DNA from: Parafannyhessea umbonata
Lineage (GTDB): Bacteria; Actinomycetota; Coriobacteriia; Coriobacteriales; Atopobiaceae
DNA: 64,000 nucleotides
Direction of reading: 5' to 3'
Assembly: GCF_012844235.1 (NCBI RefSeq)
Contig: NZ_JABAGR010000006.1
Location: 124,001-188,000 of the forward strand
In this document: one piece after another, positions 18,174 to 26,940 of the stretch
How the letters are laid out: every line of letters starts with the position of its first letter
Position numbering within the stretch: position 1 is the first letter of the stretch
Position numbers and translations under genes: made by a program
Notes under the pieces: model-generated
What the model was told of the DNA's origin: nothing
Databases searched by the model: none
What the model saw: the letters and a program-made list of their open reading frames with translations, nothing else

Positions 18174-19667
18174 ATGGCGAAGTACGTATTGGGCATCGAT
18201 CAGAGCACGCAGGGGACCAAGGCCATCCTCTTCGACGGAGAGGGGGCCCTTCTCGCCCGCGCGGACCGTCCTCACAGGCAGATCGTGAACGACCGCGGAT
18301 GGGTCGAGCACGACCCGGAGGAGATATATCGCAACGTGGTCGCGACCGTGGCGGACGTGGTCGCGAAGGCGGGCGTGGACAGGGGCGACATCGCATGCGT
18401 GGGCATCTCGAACCAGCGCGAGACGTCGCTCGTGTGGGATGCCGACGGCACGCCGTGCCACAACGCCATCGTATGGCAGGACGCGCGCGCGACGGACGTG
18501 TGCGAGCGCGTCGCGGCCGCGGGCATGGAAGACGCGGTGAGGGAGCGGACGGGGATCAGGCTGTCGCCGTACTTTCCCGCGGCTAAGCTCGCGTGGATCT
18601 GCGAGAACGTGGACGGCGTGGCAGAGGGCCTGCGTCGGGGGAGGCTGCGCCTGGGGACGGTCGACGCGTACCTGGTGTACAGGCTGACGCATGGGGAGTC
18701 GTACAAGACGGACTACTCGAACGCGTCGAGGACGGAGCTCTTCGACATCCGAGGGCTCGCGTGGGACGAGGGGCTGTGTGACGCGTTCGGCATCCCCGTG
18801 GCGGCGCTTCCCGAGGTGTGCGACTCCGACGCGCCGTTTGGCATGACCGACTTCGAGGGCTACCTGGACGCGCCCATCCCCATACACGCCGTGATGGGCG
18901 ACTCCCACGGTGCGCTGTTTGGGCAGGGCTGCCTGCGGCCCGGCATGGTGAAGGCGACGTACGGCACCGGATCCTCCGTCATGATGAACGTGGGGGAGAG
19001 GCCCGTGACGTCGGAAAGCGGCCTGGTGTCGTCGCTCGCCTGGAAGCTGGGCGGAAAGGTGAACTACGTCCTGGAGGGCAACGTCAACTACACCGGCGCC
19101 GTCGTGACGTGGCTGAAGGACGACGTGGGGCTCGTCGAGTCCGCGGGACAGACCGAGGAGCTTGCGCGTGCCGCGAGCGAGTGCGACCGCAGCTACCTGG
19201 TGCCGGCGTTTTCCGGCCTGGGCGCGCCGTACTGGGACCCTGGTGCCGTGGGCGTGCTGTACGGGATGACGCGGACGACGCACAGGGCCGAGATCGTGCG
19301 CGCGGCGCTGGACAGCATTGGCTACCAGATAACCGACGTGCTGAGGGCGATGGAGAGCGACTCCGGCGTCGCGATCGGGGAGCTGCGCGTGGACGGAGGC
19401 CCCACGCACAACGGCTACCTCATGCAGTTCCAGAGCGACATCGCCCGCGTGCCGGTGGCGGTGTCCCCGACGGAGGAGCTGTCGGGCATGGGGGCCGCGT
19501 ACGCCGCGGGGTGCGCCACGGGGATCTACGACGCGGGAGCGCTGTTTGACGGCGTGGAGCGCAGGGTCTTCAGGCCCGAGCGCGACGAGGCGTGGTCGCG
19601 TCGCAAGTATGATGGCTGGAGGCACGCCGTTTCGAAGGCGCTCTCTGGGACGGAGGAACGCTCATGA
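18174..19667 (+). CDS. FGGY-family carbohydrate kinase (apulose kinase candidate)
   Basis: 497-aa FGGY kinase with two actin-like domains. The N-terminal phosphate loop GIDQSTQGTKAILFD, GISNQRETSLVWD, a catalytic Asp region in MGDSHGALFGQ, YGTGSSVMM, and the C-terminal DGGPTHNGYLMQFQSD with ELSGMGAAYAAG are all intact. Overall it is closest to glycerol- or xylulose-type kinases by motif, and it is distinct from the true glpK at 34.7-36.2 kb. Its place in this operon argues for phosphorylating the ketose made by the isomerase. It ends in an ATGA overlap with the next kinase. Confidence 0.9.
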   Translation: MAKYVLGIDQSTQGTKAILFDGEGALLARADRPHRQIVNDRGWVEHDPEEIYRNVVATVADVVAKAGVDRGDIACVGISNQRETSLVWDADGTPCHNAIVWQDARATDVCERVAAAGMEDAVRERTGIRLSPYFPAAKLAWICENVDGVAEGLRRGRLRLGTVDAYLVYRLTHGESYKTDYSNASRTELFDIRGLAWDEGLCDAFGIPVAALPEVCDSDAPFGMTDFEGYLDAPIPIHAVMGDSHGALFGQGCLRPGMVKATYGTGSSVMMNVGERPVTSESGLVSSLAWKLGGKVNYVLEGNVNYTGAVVTWLKDDVGLVESAGQTEELARAASECDRSYLVPAFSGLGAPYWDPGAVGVLYGMTRTTHRAEIVRAALDSIGYQITDVLRAMESDSGVAIGELRVDGGPTHNGYLMQFQSDIARVPVAVSPTEELSGMGAAYAAGCATGIYDAGALFDGVERRVFRPERDEAWSRRKYDGWRHAVSKALSGTEERS

Positions 19668-20551
19668 GGATTCTAGACTTCGGATCTTTGAACATCGACT
19701 ACGTGTACCAGGTCGACCACATGGTCAGGCCCGGCGAGACCCTCGCCGCGGGGCGGCGCGACGTGTATCCCGGCGGCAAGGGCCTGAACCAGGCCGTCGC
19801 GTGCGCGCGTGCCGGCGCAAAGGTGTGGCAGGCGGGCATGGTGGGCCCGGAGGGAGGCCTGCTTCTGGACGTGTGCCGCGAGGCCGGCGTGAACACGGAC
19901 TACGTGCGGACCGTCGACGTCGCGAGCGGCCACACCGTCATCCAGGTGGACGGGGGAGGCCAGAACTGTATCCTCCTGTACGGCGGAGCGAACCAGCGCG
20001 TCGACGAGGCGTATGCGGACGAGGTCCTCTCGCACTTCTCGGCGGGGGACTACGTGATCCTGCAGAACGAGATATCGTGCCTGCCGCACATAGTGGACGC
20101 GGCCGCGGCGCGCGGGATGAGGGTCGCGCTGAACCCCTCGCCGTACAACGACGCCCTGGAGGCCGTCGACATGTCGAAGGTGTCGCTCTTCCTGCTGAAC
20201 GAGGTCGAGGGCGCGCAGGTGGCCGGCGGCTCCGAGGACCCGGACGAGGTCCTGGCGCGCCTGGGCGAGAAGTACCCGGACGCCGCGGTCGTGCTCACGC
20301 TTGGGTCCGAGGGCTCTCGCTACCAGCGGGGCGACGAGCGCTACGCGCAGGGCATCTACCACGTGGACGCGAAGGACACCACCGCCGCCGGCGACACGTT
20401 CACCGGCTACTTCGTGTGGGCAGTGAGCGAGGGCAGGCCCGTGCCCGAGGCGCTCGACATCGCCGCGAAGGCATCCGCCATCGCAGTCTCGCGCGCGGGC
20501 GCCGTGCCGTCCATCCCCACGATCGAAGAGGTCATGGCAGCGGAGCTCTGA
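19664..20551 (+). CDS. PfkB-family kinase (ribokinase-like)
   Basis: 295-aa PfkB carbohydrate kinase. It has the N-terminal GGKGLNQAVACARAGA signature, a central NEVEGAQV motif and the C-terminal catalytic signature DTTAAGDTFTGYF, where the second Asp is the base. Ribokinase is the most likely activity given the preceding RbsD-type gene, and length fits. It starts within the FGGY kinase stop (4-nt overlap), so the two kinases are co-translated. It is the last gene of the block; a 14-bp hairpin follows. Confidence 0.88.
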   Translation: MRILDFGSLNIDYVYQVDHMVRPGETLAAGRRDVYPGGKGLNQAVACARAGAKVWQAGMVGPEGGLLLDVCREAGVNTDYVRTVDVASGHTVIQVDGGGQNCILLYGGANQRVDEAYADEVLSHFSAGDYVILQNEISCLPHIVDAAAARGMRVALNPSPYNDALEAVDMSKVSLFLLNEVEGAQVAGGSEDPDEVLARLGEKYPDAAVVLTLGSEGSRYQRGDERYAQGIYHVDAKDTTAAGDTFTGYFVWAVSEGRPVPEALDIAAKASAIAVSRAGAVPSIPTIEEVMAAEL

Positions 20552-20580
20552 CGCCCGCCCGCCGAATGCCAACGACCCTC

Positions 20581-21402
20581 CTAGCGCTCGCCCGGCTCCT
20601 CCCCCAACACGAGCCGGGCGAGCGTCCTTGTGACGCCGGACTCGAGGTTGGACCACTCGCACACGTGAGCGGCGGCCTTGCGCACAGACGGCTCGCCGTT
20701 GGGCATGGCGTAGGACTCGTCCACGGCAAGCAGCATGTCGAGGTCGTTCGGGCCGTCGCCAAACGCGACGGCCTCGCCGCGGCTGGCGTCGAAGTGGCGG
20801 CACAGCACGTCGACCGCATGGCTCTTGCTCACGCCCGCGACCATGACCTCGCACAGGACGTCGTTGCTGCGCACCACCGTAAGCTCGGGGTAGCGTGCGC
20901 CAAGGGTGCTCTCGGCGGAAAGGATCGCCTTGGGCTCTCCCATCAGCAGGAACTTGTGGATGCCGCGCCTGCCGAACGTGCCCTTGAGGTCGCGGCTCTG
21001 GGTCGCGCGCGTCTGGACGAAGTACTCCTCCTGCAGCACGCGGGAGTCGCGCGCGTCGTCCACGATCCACTTGTGAAACCCGTACGTGCCCGCCACCACG
21101 TCGGGCAGGTCGCTCTCCAGGTACGCCTTCACCTCGAGCGCGAGGTCGAGCGGGATGGTCTTGCTGTAGAGCTCGTCGCCCTTCTCGTCCAGCACGTACG
21201 CGCCGGAAAACGCCGCGACCGGGCCGGTGATGCCCAGCGCCCGTTGAACGGAGTAGATGCCCTCCGGCGAGCGGCCGGACACCAGGCACAGCGGGATGCG
21301 CTGCGTGACGCGCCTGAGGGTGGGGCCGTCCGCGGGCAGCGCGTGGTGGTTCGTGTCCACGATGGTTCCGTCTACGTCGCTGAACGCGATGCGAATGCTC
21401 AT
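20581..21402 (-). CDS. HAD-superfamily sugar phosphatase, Cof type
   Basis: 273-aa HAD hydrolase of the Cof/YbiV type IIB group. Motif I is AFSDVDGTIVDT (nucleophile and acid Asp), motif II lies in LVSGRSPEG, the cap domain is central, and GVSKSHAV with AFGDGPNDLDML provide the Lys and Mg-binding Asp residues. Likely substrates are sugar phosphates. The ATG at 21402 is chosen for AGAAGGAG upstream; the longer upstream frame is not supported. It is divergent from a GntR regulator with a shared dyad between them. Confidence 0.88.
   Translation of the reverse strand: MSIRIAFSDVDGTIVDTNHHALPADGPTLRRVTQRIPLCLVSGRSPEGIYSVQRALGITGPVAAFSGAYVLDEKGDELYSKTIPLDLALEVKAYLESDLPDVVAGTYGFHKWIVDDARDSRVLQEEYFVQTRATQSRDLKGTFGRRGIHKFLLMGEPKAILSAESTLGARYPELTVVRSNDVLCEVMVAGVSKSHAVDVLCRHFDASRGEAVAFGDGPNDLDMLLAVDESYAMPNGEPSVRKAAAHVCEWSNLESGVTRTLARLVLGEEPGER
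20585..20624. terminator. 14-bp perfect hairpin at convergent gene ends
   Basis: CGCTCGCCCGGCTC (20585-20598) and its exact complement (20611-20624) enclose a 12-nt loop. The hairpin lies within the last codons of the minus-strand HAD gene and just downstream of the kinase stop. It could therefore terminate plus-strand transcription of the sugar block; no T-run is visible. Confidence 0.55.
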
Positions 21403-21485
21403 GGGTGCTCCTTCTGCCGGTGGTGTGTGGTCCCAGCGTCGCACGTTGCCGCCACCTGGCGGGCGAGCTTTCGCATTTGGTCCAA

Positions 21486-21507
21486 ATGTATGGTAGCTAT
21501 GGTACAT
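21486..21507. promoter_or_regulatory. 22-bp operator-like dyad before GntR gene
   Basis: ATGTA-N4-TAGCTA-like centre-TACAT: 8 of 11 base pairs are symmetric over 21486-21507. It ends one base before the GntR start codon, so bound regulator would block that gene and could also affect the divergent HAD gene. This is typical of autoregulated GntR/HutC operators. No Shine-Dalgarno sequence is visible between it and the ATG. Confidence 0.5.
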
Positions 21508-21508
21508 T

Positions 21509-22300
21509 ATGGGCATGAACGCACTGGACGCCATATGCGCGACGCCGCTTGACAAGACGTCGGACGTGCCCCTGTACCTGCAGCTCAAGCTCAGGCTCAT
21601 GGGGCTCATCGCCACGCACGCCTTCGACGGGCAGACGCCGCTTCCCGCGGAGGCAGAAATCTGCCGCGCGCTCGGGCTGTCGCGCTCCACGGTCCGTCGC
21701 TGCTTCAAGGACCTCGTGGACGAGGGCCGCGTCGTCCGCCGGCGCGGCAAGGGCACGTTCGTCGCGCGCTACCAGCGGGGCCGCACCACCGACGTCGCGC
21801 TGAACTTCTCCGCGCGCATGGAGGCGCTGGGGAAGGTGCCGTCGTCGCGCATCCTCTCGCTTCGGCAGGTGCCGGGCACGGACGTCCTCAGGCGCCGGCT
21901 TCGCCTGGGCGAGAGGGACGGGGCGCTCTGGGAGGTGCGGCGCCTGCGCATGGCGGACGGCGTGCCGATGGAGACGAACACGGCGTACGTGCCGACCGCC
22001 GTGTGCCCGGCGCTCACGCGCGAGCGGGTGGAGCGGTCGCTGTACGCGTGCGTCGCGGAGGACGCGGGGCTTCTGCCCACGTACGAGGACGCGTACATCG
22101 AGGCCGTGGTGCTGGACGCCGCGGAGGCGGACGCGCTCCAGCAGGTGCGCGGCGCGCCCGGCATCCGCGTGGTGAGGACGACGTACGACGCGGACATGGT
22201 CCCGTTCGAGGTGGGCGTGCTCGTGCGTCGCGCGGACAAGAACCGCCTGCACCTGCGGCTGGGCCCGTCGGGCTCGGAGGTCATGCTGGACGTGACGTGA
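21509..22300 (+). CDS. GntR-family (HutC/UTRA) transcriptional regulator
   Basis: 263-aa regulator: a winged helix-turn-helix at about 20-85 (PLYLQLKLRLMGLI, PLPAEAEICRALGLSRSTVRR, GKGTFVA), then a UTRA effector domain to the end. Start ATG at 21509, or 21515 six bases later; neither has a clear ribosome site, so the mRNA may be leaderless. It faces a HAD phosphatase gene across 106 nt with a shared dyad. The ligand is unknown; UTRA domains usually bind sugars, sugar phosphates or related small molecules. Confidence 0.92.
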   Translation: MGMNALDAICATPLDKTSDVPLYLQLKLRLMGLIATHAFDGQTPLPAEAEICRALGLSRSTVRRCFKDLVDEGRVVRRRGKGTFVARYQRGRTTDVALNFSARMEALGKVPSSRILSLRQVPGTDVLRRRLRLGERDGALWEVRRLRMADGVPMETNTAYVPTAVCPALTRERVERSLYACVAEDAGLLPTYEDAYIEAVVLDAAEADALQQVRGAPGIRVVRTTYDADMVPFEVGVLVRRADKNRLHLRLGPSGSEVMLDVT

Positions 22301-22389
22301 GGTGCCGCCAGGCGAGGGGCGCGTGCGGGACCGGCCGCGGGCCGGGCGGGCGGCGGGCCGAAGAAGGCGCCGCGCCGGGCGAGAAACGC

Positions 22390-22575
22390 ATGAAACGGAG
22401 CTGGGAGCGAATAATGAAGAACGAGAGGACCCGCGACGCGTGGGAGCGGATCAAGGGCTCGAAGCCACGGCGCCAGGAGATGCGCGGCATGCGCTTTGGC
22501 CAGAAGGGCATCGGGCCGAACAAGGCCTCCGGCCACAAGGGCGGCATGGGCAGGCAGGGGTCGAGGCGCGGGTAG
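22390..22575 (+). CDS. possible small basic protein, unrecognised
   Basis: A 61-codon frame in the 440-nt gap between the GntR gene and the pflB 3' end. The product is strongly basic and Gly-rich (RFGQKGIGPNKASGHKGGMG near the end), without a known domain. An internal ATG at 22414 with GGGAG about 8 nt before it would give 53 aa. Low AT content makes open frames cheap here, so it may be spurious. The rest of the gap holds only GC-rich hairpins. Confidence 0.25.
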   Translation: MKRSWERIMKNERTRDAWERIKGSKPRRQEMRGMRFGQKGIGPNKASGHKGGMGRQGSRRG

Positions 22576-22652
22576 CCTGCGCGCGGCATCGCACGGCCGG
22601 CCTTGGGGCCTCGCCCCATCGCCTTTGGGGGCTCGCGGCCCCACGTGCCACG

Positions 22653-22693
22653 AAGGGGGCCTCCCGACACCACCAGGTGCGGAAGGCCCCCTT
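22653..22693 (-). terminator. terminator-like hairpin downstream of pflB
   Basis: AAGGGGGCCT (22653-22662) pairs perfectly with AGGCCCCCTT (22684-22693) around a 21-nt loop. It lies 50 nt beyond the pflB stop codon. On the minus strand the stem is followed by CGT rather than a T-run, so termination strength is uncertain. Confidence 0.55.
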
Positions 22694-22742
22694 GCGCCTC
22701 AGGATGCGCCGGCACTTGGCGCCGGCCGCGTTGCGCCCTGCG

Positions 22743-25016
22743 CTACATGCGGTCGTGGCAGGTGCGCGCGATGACGTCGAGCTGCTGCTCGCGGGTGAGG
22801 TCGATGAACTTGACCGCGTAGCCGGAGACGCGGATCGTGAAGTTGGCGTACTCGGGCTTCTCGGGGTGCTCCATCGCGTCCTTTAGCTTGTCGACGCCGA
22901 AAACGTTCACGTTCAGGTGGTGGGCACCGGCGGCGAAGTAGCCGTCCATCACGTTGACGAGGTTGGCCTTGCGCTGCTCCAGGTCGTTGCCGAGCGCGCT
23001 GGGGTTGATGGTCTGCGTGTTGCTGATGCCGTCGAGCGCATACTCGTACGGGAGCTTGGCCACGGAGTTGAGGCTGGCGAGGAGGCCGTTCTTCTCTGCG
23101 CCGTACGCGGGGTTGGCGCCGGGCGCGAACGGCCTGAAGGCCTCGCGGCCGTCGGGCAGGGCGCCCGTGGCCTTGCCGTAGACCACGTTCGACGTGATGG
23201 TCAGGATCGAGGTGGTGGGCTCGGAGTTGCGGTAGGTGTGGTGCTTCCTGATCTTGGCCATGAAGGTCTTGAGCAGCCACACCGCGATGTCGTCCGCGCG
23301 GTCGTCGTCGTTGCCGTAGCGGGGGAAGTCGCCCTCGACCACGTAGTCGGTCACGAGACCGTCCTCGTTGCGGACGCACCTGACCTTCGCGTACTTGATG
23401 GCGGACAGCGAGTCGACCACGTGGCTGAAGCCCGCGATGCCCGTGGCGAACGTGCGGCGGACGTCGGTGTCGATGAGGGCCATCTCGGCGGCCTCGTAGT
23501 AGTACTTGTCGTGCATGTACTGGATGAGGTTCAGGATGTTGACGTACAGGCCGGAGAGCCAGTCCATCATGAGGTCGAACTTGTGCATGACCTCGTCGTA
23601 GTCGAGGTACTCGCTCGTGATCGGAGCGAGCTCGGGGCCGACCTGCATGTTCTTGCCGGTCTTCTTGTCCAGGAACTTCTCGTCCTTGCCGCCGTTGATG
23701 GCGTAGAGCAGGCACTTCGCCAGGTTGGCGCGCGCTCCGAAGAACTGCATCTCCTTGCCGGTCTGGGTCGCGGAGACGCAGCAGCAGATGCTGTAGTCGT
23801 CACCCCAGACGGGACGCATCACGTCGTCGTTTTCGTACTGGACGGAGGAGGTGTTGATGGAGACCTTCGCGGCGTAGCGGCGGAAGTTGAGGGGAAGGCG
23901 CTTGCTGTAGAGCACGGTGAGATTGGGCTCCGGCGCGGGTCCCATGTTCTCGAGCGTGTGCAGGAAGCGGTAGTCGTTCTTCGTGACCATGTGACGGCCA
24001 TCCTGGCCGAGACCGGCCATCTCGAGCGTCGCCCAGACGGGGTCGCCGGAGAAGAGCTCGTTGTAGCTGGGGATGCGCGCGAACTTGACCATGCGGAACT
24101 TGAGGACCATGTGGTCGACGAGCTCCTGGGCCTCGGACTCCGTCAGGGTTCCCGCAGCGAGGTCGCGCTCGATGTATATGTCCAGGAAGGTCGCGATGCG
24201 ACCGACGGACATGGCCGCGCCGTTCTGGGTCTTGATGGCTGCGAGGTAGCCGAAGTACAGCCACTGGAACGCCTCGTGTGCGTTGGTGGCGGGCTTCGAG
24301 ATGTCGAAGCCGTAGGTGGCGGCCATGTCCTTGATGCCCCTGAGGGAGCGAATCTGCTCGGCAATCTCCTCGCGCAGGCGGATGACGTCGTCGGTCATGG
24401 TGCCGTCGCCGCAGTTCAGGAGGTCCTCCTGCTTCTTGGCGATCAGGTAGTCGATGCCGTACAGGGCGACGCGGCGGTAGTCGCCGACGATGCGGCCGCG
24501 GCCATAGGTGTCGGGCAGGCCGGTCACGATGTGGGAGTGGCGGGCGTCGCGCATCTCGGGGGTGTACGCGTCGAACACGGCCTGGTTGTGGGTCTTGTGG
24601 TACTCGTTGAAGATCTTGTCGTACTTCGGGTCGATCTTGTAGCCGTAGCTCTCGGCGGCCTGCTGCGCCATCTTGATGCCGCCGTACGGCATGAACGCGC
24701 GCTTGAGGGGCTTGTCGGTCTGAAGGCCCACGACCTTCTCGAGGTCCTTCAGCTCGGGGTCGATGTAGCCCGGACCATATGCGGTGAGGCCGCTCACGAC
24801 CTCGGTCTCGCAGTCGAGGACGCCGCCGTTCGCGCGCTCCTGCGCCTGAAGCTCCTGGACCTTGCCCCAGAGCCTGTCCGTGGCCTCGGTGGGGCCGGCG
24901 AGGAAAGACTCGTCCCCGTCGTAGGGCGTGTAGTTCTGCTGGATGAAGTCGCGGACGTTCACGTCGGACGTCCAATGGCCTGCGGCGAAGCCGTTCCACT
25001 CTTCCCTAAGCTGCAT
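22743..25016 (-). CDS. pflB: formate C-acetyltransferase (pyruvate formate-lyase)
   Basis: 757-aa glycyl-radical enzyme converting pyruvate and CoA to acetyl-CoA and formate under anaerobiosis. The active-site cysteines lie in a CCC run at residues 411-413, within [11 protein letters not shown]. The radical glycine is Gly732 in RVSGYAV near the C-terminus. Length and N-terminus (WNGFAAGHW) match classical PFL, not a diol dehydratase or choline lyase. Strong ribosome site AGAGAGGAG. Its activase gene is 85 nt upstream on the same strand, so the two are presumably co-transcribed. Confidence 0.98.
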   Translation of the reverse strand: MQLREEWNGFAAGHWTSDVNVRDFIQQNYTPYDGDESFLAGPTEATDRLWGKVQELQAQERANGGVLDCETEVVSGLTAYGPGYIDPELKDLEKVVGLQTDKPLKRAFMPYGGIKMAQQAAESYGYKIDPKYDKIFNEYHKTHNQAVFDAYTPEMRDARHSHIVTGLPDTYGRGRIVGDYRRVALYGIDYLIAKKQEDLLNCGDGTMTDDVIRLREEIAEQIRSLRGIKDMAATYGFDISKPATNAHEAFQWLYFGYLAAIKTQNGAAMSVGRIATFLDIYIERDLAAGTLTESEAQELVDHMVLKFRMVKFARIPSYNELFSGDPVWATLEMAGLGQDGRHMVTKNDYRFLHTLENMGPAPEPNLTVLYSKRLPLNFRRYAAKVSINTSSVQYENDDVMRPVWGDDYSICCCVSATQTGKEMQFFGARANLAKCLLYAINGGKDEKFLDKKTGKNMQVGPELAPITSEYLDYDEVMHKFDLMMDWLSGLYVNILNLIQYMHDKYYYEAAEMALIDTDVRRTFATGIAGFSHVVDSLSAIKYAKVRCVRNEDGLVTDYVVEGDFPRYGNDDDRADDIAVWLLKTFMAKIRKHHTYRNSEPTTSILTITSNVVYGKATGALPDGREAFRPFAPGANPAYGAEKNGLLASLNSVAKLPYEYALDGISNTQTINPSALGNDLEQRKANLVNVMDGYFAAGAHHLNVNVFGVDKLKDAMEHPEKPEYANFTIRVSGYAVKFIDLTREQQLDVIARTCHDRM

Positions 25017-25101
25017 CGTGCTCCTCTCTTTCTGGCGGCCGCGCCGCCGCCTTGGCTGCTGGTTGCTCTGCTGCGCGTCGCGCAGGTGGTTCGCGGTGTG
25101 G

Positions 25102-25839
25102 CTAGGAGGGGGCGCCCTCCGCCCCGAGGATGCGCCTTGCGTTCTGCACGCGCTCCGGGCTTGGCGGCTCGACGCCGTCTAGGGTGTACGGGATGCCGAG
25201 CTCCTTCCACTTGTAGGCACCGAGGGTGTGGTAGGGGAGGACCTCGACGCGCTCCACGTTCGAGAGTGTCCCGATGAACTCTGCGGTGCGCCTAAGGTAC
25301 GCGTCATCGTCCGTGATGCCGGGAACGAGCACGTGGCGTATCCAGACGGGCTTCGCGATGTCGCTCAGGTAGGTGAGGGCGTCGAGGATGTTGGCGTTGT
25401 CGTGGCCGGTCAGGCCCTTGTGGCCTGCCGGGTCGATGTGCTTGAGGTCCGCGAGCACGAGGTCGCACGACCCCATGAGGCGCTCGAACTTGCCGAAGAA
25501 GGGCTCGCTCCGGGTGAACGGCTGCAGGGCCGTGTCGAGGCAGGTGCCGATGCCCCGCTGCCTGGCCTTCTGGAAGAGCTCCGTCACGAAGTCGATCTGC
25601 AGAAGGGCCTCGCCGCCGCTCACGGTGATGCCACCGTCCTCGCCCCAGTAGCCGCGGTAGCGCTCCGCCTTGTCGAGGACCTCGTCCGCCGACATCTGCG
25701 TGCCCCCGTCCATGGCCCAGGTGTCGACGTTGTGGCAGTAGCGGCAGCGCATGGCGCAGCCCTGCAGGAAGACGAGGTAGCGCACGCCGGGGCCGTCGGC
25801 CGACCCAAACGACTCCAGTGAGTGGACCCTTCCGAGCAT
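25102..25839 (-). CDS. pflA: pyruvate formate-lyase activating enzyme
   Basis: 245-aa radical SAM enzyme that installs the glycyl radical on PFL using S-adenosylmethionine and a [4Fe-4S] cluster. The cluster motif is Cys28-x3-Cys32-x2-Cys35 (GCAMRCRYC), with GGEALLQ as the SAM-binding GGE motif. The start at 25839 is chosen because GGAGGAGG stands about 8 nt upstream. An in-frame ATG at 25881 would overlap the FNR-type promoter elements and lacks a ribosome site. It is upstream of pflB, the reverse of the E. coli order. Confidence 0.95.
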   Translation of the reverse strand: MLGRVHSLESFGSADGPGVRYLVFLQGCAMRCRYCHNVDTWAMDGGTQMSADEVLDKAERYRGYWGEDGGITVSGGEALLQIDFVTELFQKARQRGIGTCLDTALQPFTRSEPFFGKFERLMGSCDLVLADLKHIDPAGHKGLTGHDNANILDALTYLSDIAKPVWIRHVLVPGITDDDAYLRRTAEFIGTLSNVERVEVLPYHTLGAYKWKELGIPYTLDGVEPPSPERVQNARRILGAEGAPS

Positions 25840-25864
25840 CCCCGTCGCCTCCTCCAGAAAATGT

Positions 25865-25878
25865 TTGTCGTTAGACAA
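25865..25878. promoter_or_regulatory. second Crp/Fnr-type half-site pair near pflA start of transcription
   Basis: TTGTC-GTTA-GACAA is a perfect 5-bp dyad with the N4 spacing used by Crp/Fnr regulators. It is centred at 25871.5, exactly 40 bp from the better FNR box, and overlaps the expected transcription start of pflA. Binding there would repress rather than activate. Confidence 0.45.
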
Positions 25879-25918
25879 CATATATGGGGGCGACGGAAAG
25901 TTCCTTGATTACAGTCAA
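25879..25918 (-). promoter_or_regulatory. FNR-type class II promoter of pflA-pflB
   Basis: On the plus strand, TTGATTACAGTCAA at 25905-25918 matches the FNR consensus TTGAT-N4-ATCAA except for one base, inside the longer dyad CTTGA...TCAAG. On the minus strand a TATATG -10 element (25884-25879) begins about 27.5 nt from its centre, within a base or two of the spacing for an FNR site near -41.5. An FNR-like regulator gene lies directly upstream. Confidence 0.7.
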
Positions 25919-26033
25919 GTAACGGAAAAATGTTTTTGCCTGAGATGGCGTGTGGAAAGTGATATGCAGAGCGGACTCGACTTTATGCAAATGGGAGCGC
26001 GCACGTCGGGGACATCCGCAGCAATGCCTGCGG

Positions 26034-26753
26034 CTATGCGTCGTCGCAGAGCCGGCGAAGCGCGACGTGGTCAAGCACGCGGATCTTGCCGCGACCGATG
26101 CGCTGCACCATGCCGTCGCGCTCGAACGAGCCGAGGGCGCGGCTGACGGTCTCCGGCCTGAGCCCCACGGAGTTCGCGATGTCGCCCAGGGTGAGGTGGA
26201 TCTCCGGGCCGATGCAGCGCTCGTCGCGCCACAGCAGAAACTTCGCCAGGCGGCGCCGAGGGTCCCTCGTGCTGAGGACCTTGATCTTCTCCTCCGCCTC
26301 CACGAGCTCCGTACCGAGGGTCTGGATAAGGCTCGTCGCGACCTCGCGGTTGTCGCCGATCAGCCGCATGAAGTCGGTGCGGCGGATGCGGCAGAGGTCG
26401 ACGCGGGTGAGGCAGCCGACGCTGTAGCGGTAGACGCTCTCCTTCAGGAACATGCCGTGCCAGATGGCCTGGCCGTCGTGCAGGATGTCCAGGAGGTACT
26501 CCTCGCCGTCCGCGTCCGCGTGGAACGTCTTGATGCGCCCATGGCGCACCACCAGGATCGACTCGATGGGGTCGCCCTCGCGAACCAGCAGGCTTCCCGC
26601 GGGGTGGGTGGAACGCAGCGCGTGCGCCATCAGGTCGTTGCGCGCGGACTCCGGTAGCCCCGCGAACAGGCGGATGCTCCCCATGCAGCTGCCGCCGCCC
26701 TCGCGAAAGGGACAGTCCATCGTCTCCTTGCACCGAGTCGGATCCTTGGCCAC
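26034..26753 (-). CDS. Crp/Fnr-family regulator, FNR-like
   Basis: 239-aa regulator with an N-terminal cyclic-nucleotide-binding-type beta barrel (about 28-140), a dimerisation helix and a C-terminal helix-turn-helix (LGDIANSVGLRPETVSRAL, about 189-207). Cys8, Cys14 and Cys23 near the N-terminus plus Cys114 or Cys121 resemble the four-cysteine arrangement of oxygen-sensing FNR, though spacing differs from E. coli. An iron-sulfur oxygen sensor is therefore possible. It sits just upstream of pflA-pflB, which carries a matching FNR box, so it is the likely anaerobic activator. Confidence 0.85.
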   Translation of the reverse strand: MAKDPTRCKETMDCPFREGGGSCMGSIRLFAGLPESARNDLMAHALRSTHPAGSLLVREGDPIESILVVRHGRIKTFHADADGEEYLLDILHDGQAIWHGMFLKESVYRYSVGCLTRVDLCRIRRTDFMRLIGDNREVATSLIQTLGTELVEAEEKIKVLSTRDPRRRLAKFLLWRDERCIGPEIHLTLGDIANSVGLRPETVSRALGSFERDGMVQRIGRGKIRVLDHVALRRLCDDA

Positions 26754-26940
26754 CGTTCCTCCTCACGTCGTCCTCGTACCCATGATACCCAAGCGCGGCC
26801 GCGCGAGCCTGCGCCCGGCGACCGCTTGGGGGGTCGGGGGCACCCTCTGCGACAGGTGTGGTAGCCTTTTAAGCTGCAGCGTCAAAGCTGGGCCCTCCCG
26901 CGAGGCAGGGTCACGTCTCGTGTGTTGCGAGGGGATGCAC

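Noticed and set aside
18174-19667. Calling the FGGY kinase in the sugar block a glycerol kinase
   Set aside because: A full-motif glycerol kinase is present at 34710-36200; operon context points to a ketopentose.
25840-25881. Longer pflA start at 25881
   Set aside because: No ribosome site, and it would make the promoter and FNR-type boxes part of the coding sequence.
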